6,866 bases of DNA, taken from NCBI GenBank assembly GCA_946403735.1, contig CAMJAZ010000086.1:1-6866 (forward strand), written 5' to 3'. This document shows positions 1 to 6,226 of the stretch, in pieces. How positions within the stretch are numbered: the stretch's first letter is position 1; the number at the start of each line of letters is the position of its first letter. The translations under genes were made by a program, and so were the position numbers. The stretch is from an uncultured Selenomonadales bacterium. Its GTDB lineage: Bacteria; Bacillota; Negativicutes; Selenomonadales; Selenomonadaceae. Under the pieces are notes generated by a model that ran no database searches, was not told where the DNA came from, and was given only the letters and a program-made list of their open reading frames with translations.

Positions 1-10
1 CTATAATAAA

Positions 11-39
11 TTGATAAAAACGTTGCACTTTGATAAACT
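11..39 (+). promoter_or_regulatory. Putative sigma-A promoter for the EAL gene
   Basis: TTGATA at 11-16 matches the -35 consensus TTGACA at 5 of 6 positions. Exactly 17 nt later, TAAACT at 34-39 matches the -10 consensus TATAAT at 4 of 6. Transcription would begin near 46, leaving a leader of about 45 nt before the ATG at 90. A perfect TATAAT also occurs at 2-7, but its -35 would lie outside the window, so it could be a second promoter. The region is very AT-rich and chance matches are likely. The call rests on spacing and position only. Confidence 0.4.
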
Positions 40-77
40 ACACTTAAAAATTTTTTTACAGTACGAAATTTTAACAC

Positions 78-83
78 GAGGTG
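78..83 (+). promoter_or_regulatory. Ribosome binding site that fixes the gene 1 start at ATG 90
   Basis: GAGGTG at 78-83 is a strong match to the anti-Shine-Dalgarno sequence, and GAGG (78-81) ends 8 nt before the ATG at 90. The in-frame GTG at 81 would give a protein three residues longer, but it lies inside this Shine-Dalgarno sequence and so is unlikely to be the start. The same GAGG-to-start distance of 8 nt occurs before both other genes in the window. Confidence 0.85.
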
Positions 84-89
84 CGAATA

Positions 90-3041
90 ATGTTCGATTC
101 TAAAAAATTTTTGTATATCACGTTGATTTTCACGCTAATATTTTATATATATTTCATAACGGCGGAGGCGTCGCATCGTCCACCTGCTCCCAGCCCTTAC
201 GAAAAAATTTTGCAAAACAGTTTAGAAACTATCAAAGTCGGCTACTTGGCTGACACGTCTTTTGTCTACGAAGATATTCCAGGACATAAGACTGGCTACG
301 GTCACGAATACATGGAATTTTTGTCGAACTATGCCCATTGCAATTTTGAATACGTTGAATTTGAAGATTGGAACGTTATGGCTAGCAAACTTCAAAGCGG
401 CGAAATTGACGTTATGCCCGATATGCCTGGCGATTACAAAAAACTTTCCAACGTCACACGTACCGATCACGTTGTAGGACGCTTTCCTATGGAACTTGTA
501 ACTCACGGCGTTAAACCTACTATGCGTTTAGGTCGATTGACAATCGGTCACGATACGCCAGCGTTGCCAGTAATTGCCGCTGGTGAAGGATTCAGCTATG
601 AAATTGTTCCCTATCAAAATTTTTGGACTATGATAACTGACTTTCACGACAAAAAAATTGACGGCTATATTAACGCTATGCTTGACCCGCACAAGGCTAA
701 AGACGTTTTAGCCGTCTTCGATAGGCAAAGTTATCGCTTACTTGTCCGTTCAGACAGAAAAGACCTTTTAGACCGTTTAAATTTGGCTATGGATCAAATG
801 CTGATGTATCAACCGAACATTCGCGACAGATTGAACGCCACCTATTTAAATTCAAATGGATTTCCATTGACACTTAGCCGCATTGAAAAAAATTATTTGG
901 AAGATAAAAGAAAACTTAAGACGGCAATTTTTTTAGCGCATCAGCCCTACGCTTACCGTGACGACGACGGAAAACTTGTCGGGCTTGTTCCTGAACTTAT
1001 AAATAAAATTTCTCAAGATTTGAATATCGAAATTGAAATTATCGAAGGAAAAACTGTCCCAGAAATTCAAGAAATGCTTAAACGCGGCGAATTAGATTTT
1101 GTTGCCGATACTGTTTGCGATTACGGCTGGGCAGAAAATTTTAATGCGAAACCTACTAAGCCTTACCTTGAATTGGATTATATTCCCGTGACGCGCCGCG
1201 ATTTTCCACTTAACATTGAAGACAGAACCGTTAAAGTTGCTTGCGTAACTGATGCGTATCATACGAAACATTTCATTGAGCCGAACTTTGCGGAAATTCA
1301 GCGCGTTTACGTTTCATCTTATGAAGACGCATTAAAAGCAGTTAATCAAGGATTGGCAGATGTAACCTTCGTACAACGTAACACGGCGCAAACTCTTTTT
1401 GAAGATACGGAAACTTATTTGTTGGAAATGCGGACGGCGTCACTTTATTCAGAGCCGCGCAGTTTAGGCGTCTACTCTTACGCTGACCCGCACCTTTGGC
1501 AAATTTTAAATAAAGCAATTGGCAGTATCGATCCCGATTGGATTCGCGAAGTTGTCAATAAAAATCAGCATATGCCTACGCATTTTTCTTTAAAGTGGGC
1601 AATTTATCACCACCCATTGAAATCTGCTTTAGTAGTAACACTTTTAGCTTTTGCGATTGGCGGATTTATACTTTATCGTAGTCGTATGCGTCAACGTCAC
1701 TTTGAACTTGTCGAGCATATGGCGTACACTGATTTAAGGTACGATTTGCCGAATGTTCCTTGGCTTGAACGTGAAGTTCCGTTGGTAATGGATAAGTTGA
1801 ACGCTACCGAACCGAATATGCAAACTTTCTTTGTCGTCTTTTCTATAGCGTCAAGCGCGGCGGCTACTAAAACGCAGGGACACAGGCTGATTGATAAGCA
1901 GTTCAAGAAATTGGCAACTAATCTTTCAAATGAAGAAAATGTACTGCTGACGGCGGCGGGAATTGACGTTGACCACTTAATCTGTTTTTGTAAGGCGGAA
2001 AATGTTGATAACATTGTCGATTGGGTTAAAGGCGTCATTGAAAGCAACAGCTACATGGAAACTGCCGCTGACAATGCTAAAATCGTTTTGCACACCCGCG
2101 CAGGTATCACGCCTTATCATAATGAAATTTACGTACAGCAAGCGGTTGACCGTGCTTTAATTGCTTGTCATCAAAGTGTTAATGGCTCTTTCCAAATTTT
2201 TGATGAACACTTGCAAGAAACTTTGACAATGGAACATAACATTGAAGGTCGTATGGAAAAGGCGCTTGAGGACGGCGAATTTAAAGCGTGGTATCAGCCG
2301 AAATACGATATTAAAACGCGCGAAATTGTCGGCGCTGAAGCGCTTGTACGTTGGATTAGTCCTGAACTTGGATTTATGCCGCCTGGTAAATTCATTCCGC
2401 TTTTTGAACGCAATGGCTTTGTCATTCAAGTTGATTATTACCTTTTGGAGCAAACCTGCAAATTGCAACGTGAACGCATTGACGCTGGCAAGGAAGTTGT
2501 ACCCATTTCCGTTAATCAATCGCGCTTGCATATGACGGAGGAAGGCTACCTCGACAAAATTAAAATGATTCGTGACACGTACGACTTGCCCGACGGCTTG
2601 ATTGAGTTGGAAGTAACTGAAACGATGTTCGGCGACTTCGACGCTAAGTCTGGGCAACAAAACGCTGAATACATTATCAGCGAACTGCATAAAATGGGCT
2701 TTTCAATTTCAGTTGACGACTTCGGCTCTGGCTATTCTTCGTTTATGATGTTGGGGTCGTTGCCTATGGACGTTATGAAAATTGATAGGTCACTTTTGAC
2801 GGGTGCTGATAAATCTGCGCGGTTACGTGAAATTTTGCGCAACGTTATCAATCTCGGCAACTCTTTACAAATGCGCGTTTTATGTGAAGGCATTGAGACT
2901 AAGGAGCAGGAAGACCTTTTGCTTGAATTGGGCTGTCATTATGGACAAGGATTTTTGAACGCTAAACCTATGCCAGTTGCTGACTTCGTAGAATTTTTTG
3001 AAAAGCGCAATGCCGAAGTTAGGTTACAAATTAAGAATTAA
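90..3041 (+). CDS. Membrane c-di-GMP phosphodiesterase with tandem periplasmic solute-binding domains, degenerate GGDEF and intact EAL
   Basis: The 983-residue protein (start ATG 90) probably hydrolyses c-di-GMP in the cytoplasm under control of a periplasmic ligand. Residue numbers count from ATG 90. A hydrophobic signal or anchor helix spans about 8-27 and is followed by a Pro-rich linker. Two bacterial solute-binding family 3-like domains follow, at about 47-222 and 276-494; each begins with a typical first strand (IKVGYLAD, LKTAIFLAHQPYAYRD) and contains an LxxGELDF/LQSGEIDVM-type segment. A transmembrane helix lies at about 512-528. A GGDEF-like domain (about 539-705) keeps an altered TD..YDLPN start but has GIDVD at 624-628 where GGDEF should be, so it is unlikely to make c-di-GMP. 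The EAL domain (about 725-972) has E750-A-L, N809 (SVNQS), E841 (LEVTE), D876-D877 (DDFGSGYSS), K897 (MKIDRS), E933 (CEGIET) and Q953 (GQGF), all the expected metal, substrate and catalytic positions. Known from the family: such EAL domains are phosphodiesterases. Inferred: the degenerate GGDEF is regulatory and the ligand is a small solute such as an amino acid. The last codons (I-K-N-stop) lie in a heptad repeat. Confidence 0.93.
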   Translation: MFDSKKFLYITLIFTLIFYIYFITAEASHRPPAPSPYEKILQNSLETIKVGYLADTSFVYEDIPGHKTGYGHEYMEFLSNYAHCNFEYVEFEDWNVMASKLQSGEIDVMPDMPGDYKKLSNVTRTDHVVGRFPMELVTHGVKPTMRLGRLTIGHDTPALPVIAAGEGFSYEIVPYQNFWTMITDFHDKKIDGYINAMLDPHKAKDVLAVFDRQSYRLLVRSDRKDLLDRLNLAMDQMLMYQPNIRDRLNATYLNSNGFPLTLSRIEKNYLEDKRKLKTAIFLAHQPYAYRDDDGKLVGLVPELINKISQDLNIEIEIIEGKTVPEIQEMLKRGELDFVADTVCDYGWAENFNAKPTKPYLELDYIPVTRRDFPLNIEDRTVKVACVTDAYHTKHFIEPNFAEIQRVYVSSYEDALKAVNQGLADVTFVQRNTAQTLFEDTETYLLEMRTASLYSEPRSLGVYSYADPHLWQILNKAIGSIDPDWIREVVNKNQHMPTHFSLKWAIYHHPLKSALVVTLLAFAIGGFILYRSRMRQRHFELVEHMAYTDLRYDLPNVPWLEREVPLVMDKLNATEPNMQTFFVVFSIASSAAATKTQGHRLIDKQFKKLATNLSNEENVLLTAAGIDVDHLICFCKAENVDNIVDWVKGVIESNSYMETAADNAKIVLHTRAGITPYHNEIYVQQAVDRALIACHQSVNGSFQIFDEHLQETLTMEHNIEGRMEKALEDGEFKAWYQPKYDIKTREIVGAEALVRWISPELGFMPPGKFIPLFERNGFVIQVDYYLLEQTCKLQRERIDAGKEVVPISVNQSRLHMTEEGYLDKIKMIRDTYDLPDGLIELEVTETMFGDFDAKSGQQNAEYIISELHKMGFSISVDDFGSGYSSFMMLGSLPMDVMKIDRSLLTGADKSARLREILRNVINLGNSLQMRVLCEGIETKEQEDLLLELGCHYGQGFLNAKPMPVADFVEFFEKRNAEVRLQIKN

Positions 3042-3087
3042 GAATGTAGTTTAATTAAGAATTAAGAATGTAGAATTAAGAATTATT
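3029..3087. repeat. Heptanucleotide repeat array overlapping the end of gene 1
   Basis: The array reads as consecutive 7-mers: AATTAAG (3029), AATTAAG (3036), AATGTAG (3043), a TTT interruption (3050-3052), AATTAAG (3053), AATTAAG (3060), AATGTAG (3067), AATTAAG (3074) and a decayed AATTATT (3081). The first three heptads form a 21-nt block repeated exactly at 3053-3073. The array begins in the CAA codon of gene 1 and supplies its last codons, ATT AAG AAT TAA. It resembles the short tandemly repeated repetitive (STRR) heptamers described in cyanobacteria; that comparison is from memory and implies no common origin. It fills most of the gap to gene 2. No function is evident. Confidence 0.85.
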
Positions 3088-3112
3088 TTCTACTACCTAC
3101 CCCCCTAAAATC

Positions 3113-3118
3113 GAGGTG
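3113..3118 (+). promoter_or_regulatory. Ribosome binding site that favours a TTG start at 3125
   Basis: GAGGTG at 3113-3118 is identical to the site before gene 1. GAGG (3113-3116) lies 8 nt before TTG 3125, but only 2 nt before the in-frame ATG at 3119, and it overlaps the in-frame GTG at 3116. Since genes 1 and 3 also use GAGG plus 8 nt, TTG 3125 is the best-placed start. The choice changes the protein by only two or three residues. Confidence 0.7.
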
Positions 3119-3124
3119 ATGAAT

Positions 3125-6100
3125 TTGGACAGTCAAAAATCCGAAGACAAACCTAATAAAAAAAGCGTCGTAATTGTAGCTATCGGCGCTATAATTCTTG
3201 CCGCCGTGCTGATTTGTACGGGAATTTGGATCAGCCGCGCTACTCAATTAAGCACTAATGAAGCAGTTCATTCAGTCAGCCAATTTTACCTTCAAGAATT
3301 GGCTGGACGTTGCCGACAAGTCGTCGAATCGAAAATGGATAACGCCACGCTTGATTTGAAAAATGCCTTGTCGACGATTGATTCTGCCGATTTACAGAGC
3401 CAAGAAAGTTTGCAGAATTGGTTACGGAAAATGGAAATTATCTGCGATACAAAGGAAATTGGCTTAATCACTAAAAACGGTATGGTTTACACTGCGCGGA
3501 ATGTTCAACACGTCGTAGAACGTCATTACTCACAAAATGTTGACGATAGCTCTGGCGAAATTGTCCTAAAAGTTCCAGTCGACAATATAAATTTTCTCGG
3601 TACGACAATTTTTGATTCTTATACCGTCGTCGACATAAACGCCGCGCTGGATAAAGACGCTATGCCTATGTGCGCGGAAGATAACACCATTTGCAATTTG
3701 TACGACAAAGACGGCGAACCTTTAACGCATTTTATGGACGAAGTTTTTCCCAACAGTCCAAATTTATTTGACGCCGCGCAAAATTTTCAATTCACTGGCG
3801 ACGTTTCCTACGCGCAAATGAAAGCTGACTTCGCGGCAAGTAAAACTGGTATGACTTCGTTTAATTTGAATGGCGACGAAGTTTTACTTTTCTATTCGCC
3901 GATTAAAAATACCGATTGGGTTTTAACTTGCTTTGTTCAAGAAAATAAAATTGGTGAACAAGTTGCCTCCGTTAGTCAAGAAATGCTTGATAGAAATACA
4001 ATTCAAATTGTCTTGACTATTATTATAATGGCGATTATTTGTTGGCTTCTTATTAAACAAGCTCGGCGTACCGCGCAGGTTCTTCACGAAAAGGAACTTT
4101 CAGATGCTAAAAATGAAATTAAACGCGGCGAAATGGAAGAAAAACTTTCTCTGCAGAATAAACTTTTAGAACAGGAACGGCAACGTACCCGACAAGATGA
4201 AATGATACGCGCCTTGAGTTCCGATTATCGCACCGTCTACTACTACAATTTGGACACTGACGAAGGCATTTGCTACCGTTCAACCGCTGGCTTAAGCAGT
4301 TACAATGAAGGCGATGTTATCCCGTCATTTAGCGCGTTTATGAATAATTACGTTGAAAATTTTGTCACGTACGGCGACAAGGAAGGCGTTAAAAATTTTA
4401 TTTCCGCGCAGAATTTGCGGGGACGTCTTAAAGTTGAAAATATTATTTCGTACAGATTTTTGGCGACACGTTACGGTAAAAATTATTACGCGATGATTCG
4501 TGCCGCTAAAATTGACGATTCCGCAGAAATTCACGCCGTTGGTATTGGCTTTGTCAACGTCGACGAACAGACCCGCGAATCAATGGCGCAGAATCAAGCC
4601 TTGTCCGATGCACTTGAACAGGCGCGGCAAGCTAACATTTCAAAAACAACTTTCCTTTCCAATATGTCACACGACATTAGGACGCCTATGAATGCGATTA
4701 TTGGCTTTACGACAATGGCGTTGCGAAATTTTGAAAATAAAGTTCAAGTTAAAGATTCGCTTGAAAAAGTTTTAACATCTGGCAAACATCTTTTAGGGCT
4801 GATAAATGACATTTTGGACATGAGCCGCATTGAAAGCGGGCGCGTTGAAGTTCAGCTGGAAGATTGCAACCTTTCCGAACTTGTCCACAGCTTAATTCAT
4901 ATCATTCAGCCGCAAATTACCGCTAAGCAACAAAGTTTTCAGATTGACGCCGTGAAAATTCAAAATGAAGACGTACTAGCCGATAAACTTAAAATCAATC
5001 AAATTTTGATAAACCTTTTAAGCAACGCCATTAAATACACGCAGTCAACTGGTACGATTAACTTCACCATTTCTCAACATCCTTCACCTATACCTGGCTT
5101 TGCAAGCTATGAATTTCGCGTTAAAGATAACGGAATGGGTATGAGCGAAGAATTTTTAAAACACATTTTCGACCCCTTTGAACGTGAGGCGACTAGTACT
5201 AAGTCAGGCATTCAAGGTACTGGCTTGGGTATGACTATCACGAAAAAAATGGTTGAACTTATGGGCGGCCATATCAGCGTTACTAGCAAGAAAAATGAAG
5301 GCAGTGAATTTGTCGTGACGTTGGATTTGCAAGTTGTTGAGGAAGTCAACCCAATTTCTATTAGCAACTTGGAAGGTATGCACGCGCTGATTGTCGACGA
5401 TGATTTTCACACTTGCGATTCACTGACTGAAATGTTAGACAAAATTGGTATGCGCAGTGAATGGACAACGTCCCCGCGTGAAGCGATTTTCCGTACGAGG
5501 AAGGCAATTAACGATAGCGATCCTTTCGACGTTTACATTGTGGATTGGCTGATGCCCGAACTTAACGGCATTGAAACTGTTCGGCAGATTCGACGGCTAG
5601 CTGGCGACGGCGTACCGATTATTATTTTGACGGCGTATGATTATACTGACATTATCGACGAGGCGAAGGCGGCAGGTGCTACTGGATTTTGCACTAAGCC
5701 GTTGTTCCCTTCTGACTTGAAGAAAGCTTTATCGCGCGTTACTGGTCACGTCGAAGATGAAAAGCCTGATGAACTGTCCGAGACTAGCTTTAAAGGTAAG
5801 CGCGTACTTTTGGTTGAAGATATTGACGTAAACCGCGAAATTGCCAAAATGGTTTTATCGGAGATTGAATTGGAAATTGATGAGGCACCTGACGGTACGG
5901 ACGCCGTTGAAATGTTCAGCAAATCGCCGCTGAATTATTACGACGCCGTTTTAATGGATATTCAAATGCCGCAGATGAACGGCTACGACGCTACCCGCGC
6001 TATTCGGCAAATGTCCCGCGCAGATTCTAAGACTGTACCGATTATCGCTATGACTGCTAACGCCTTCGACGAAGATAAAAATAACGTGCTTGAAGCTGGT

Positions 6101-6172
6101 ATGAATGATCACATTGCTAAGCCGCTGGATATTCCTAGCCTTTTAGCTACGCTGAAAAAATACTTGGGATAA
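3125..6172 (+). CDS. Membrane-bound hybrid sensor histidine kinase with two C-terminal receiver domains
   Basis: The 1015-residue protein (TTG start at 3125; residues counted from there) should sense an extracytoplasmic signal, autophosphorylate and pass phosphate to its own receivers. Transmembrane helices at about 14-36 and 293-310 bracket a sensor region of about 250 residues, with a Cache-like size and layout. I do not see the Y..R.WY signature of amino-acid-binding dCache domains. A charged, probably coiled-coil segment (about 315-360) and a PAS-like region (about 361-487, weakly supported) follow. HisKA has the H-box FLSNMSHDIRTPMN with phospho-acceptor H516. HATPase_c has the N-box NLLSNAIKYT (N634), G1 box DNGMGM (668-673), F-box IFDPFER and G2 box GTGLGM (698-703). 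REC1 (about 752-867) has D758/D759, acceptor D807 (VDWLMPELNG), T836 and K858. REC2 (about 892-1015) has E898/D899, acceptor D945 (MDIQMPQMNG), T977 and K999. All catalytic residues appear intact. The protein ends directly after REC2 with no HPt domain, so a separate HPt protein and response regulator are expected if a full phosphorelay operates. The signal and output are unknown. Confidence 0.93.
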   Translation: MDSQKSEDKPNKKSVVIVAIGAIILAAVLICTGIWISRATQLSTNEAVHSVSQFYLQELAGRCRQVVESKMDNATLDLKNALSTIDSADLQSQESLQNWLRKMEIICDTKEIGLITKNGMVYTARNVQHVVERHYSQNVDDSSGEIVLKVPVDNINFLGTTIFDSYTVVDINAALDKDAMPMCAEDNTICNLYDKDGEPLTHFMDEVFPNSPNLFDAAQNFQFTGDVSYAQMKADFAASKTGMTSFNLNGDEVLLFYSPIKNTDWVLTCFVQENKIGEQVASVSQEMLDRNTIQIVLTIIIMAIICWLLIKQARRTAQVLHEKELSDAKNEIKRGEMEEKLSLQNKLLEQERQRTRQDEMIRALSSDYRTVYYYNLDTDEGICYRSTAGLSSYNEGDVIPSFSAFMNNYVENFVTYGDKEGVKNFISAQNLRGRLKVENIISYRFLATRYGKNYYAMIRAAKIDDSAEIHAVGIGFVNVDEQTRESMAQNQALSDALEQARQANISKTTFLSNMSHDIRTPMNAIIGFTTMALRNFENKVQVKDSLEKVLTSGKHLLGLINDILDMSRIESGRVEVQLEDCNLSELVHSLIHIIQPQITAKQQSFQIDAVKIQNEDVLADKLKINQILINLLSNAIKYTQSTGTINFTISQHPSPIPGFASYEFRVKDNGMGMSEEFLKHIFDPFEREATSTKSGIQGTGLGMTITKKMVELMGGHISVTSKKNEGSEFVVTLDLQVVEEVNPISISNLEGMHALIVDDDFHTCDSLTEMLDKIGMRSEWTTSPREAIFRTRKAINDSDPFDVYIVDWLMPELNGIETVRQIRRLAGDGVPIIILTAYDYTDIIDEAKAAGATGFCTKPLFPSDLKKALSRVTGHVEDEKPDELSETSFKGKRVLLVEDIDVNREIAKMVLSEIELEIDEAPDGTDAVEMFSKSPLNYYDAVLMDIQMPQMNGYDATRAIRQMSRADSKTVPIIAMTANAFDEDKNNVLEAGMNDHIAKPLDIPSLLATLKKYLG

Positions 6173-6205
6173 TTAGGAATGCTTAATGCGTAATTCGCAA
6201 TGAAA
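6171..6205. repeat. Degenerate 7-nt-periodic AAT array overlapping the gene 2 stop codon
   Basis: Five consecutive 7-mers each begin with AAT: AATTAGG (6171), AATGCTT (6178), AATGCGT (6185), AATTCGC (6192) and AATGAAA (6199). The first starts at the second base of the TAA stop of gene 2, much as the other array overlaps the end of gene 1. The last four bases of each unit vary, so this is weaker than the first array. It contains a small imperfect inverted repeat: TGCG 6187-6190 with CGCA 6196-6199, and GCTT 6181-6184 with AAGC 6204-6207. No T-run follows it, so it does not look like an intrinsic terminator. Confidence 0.55.
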
Positions 6206-6214
6206 GCTAACATT

Positions 6215-6218
6215 GAGG
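6215..6218 (+). promoter_or_regulatory. Ribosome binding site for the mod gene, supporting ATG 6227
   Basis: GAGG at 6215-6218 lies 8 nt before ATG 6227, the same spacing as for genes 1 and 2. An in-frame upstream ATG at 6200 would add nine residues, but it has no Shine-Dalgarno sequence and lies inside the 7-nt-periodic array. From memory, related Mod proteins also begin about this distance before their first conserved block. Confidence 0.75.
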
Positions 6219-6226
6219 AAATTTTT

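Noticed and set aside
46..57. A5-T7 tract as an intrinsic terminator of an upstream gene
   Set aside because: There is no GC-containing stem before the T-run. It is more likely part of an AT-rich leader or promoter region.
2242..2535. Alternative-frame + strand ORFs inside genes 1 and 2 (also 262-477 and 4500-4691)
   Set aside because: They overlap fully with well-supported domains in the main frame and encode low-complexity, basic sequence without known motifs.
2157..2690. A 177-codon open frame on the - strand inside gene 1
   Set aside because: It lies opposite the catalytic EAL coding sequence, has no recognisable domain, and its length follows from the codon bias of the real gene. The other minus-strand frames at 222-506, 1697-2047, 4325-4534, 5204-5410 and 6551-6805 are rejected for the same reason.
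3070..3093. Inverted repeat GTAGAA (3070-3075) with TTCTAC (3088-3093) as a terminator after gene 1
   Set aside because: The stem is only 6 bp and AT-rich, the loop is 12 nt, and it is followed by TACCTACCCCCC rather than a T-run. It is partly a by-product of the heptad repeat.
6173..6226. Promoter for mod in the gap after gene 2
   Set aside because: TAAT-like hexamers occur because of the AAT repeat, but none has a -35 element at a spacing of 16-18 nt.
6200..6226. Upstream in-frame ATG at 6200 as the mod start
   Set aside because: It has no ribosome binding site and lies in the repeat array, whereas ATG 6227 has GAGG at the spacing used by the other two genes.
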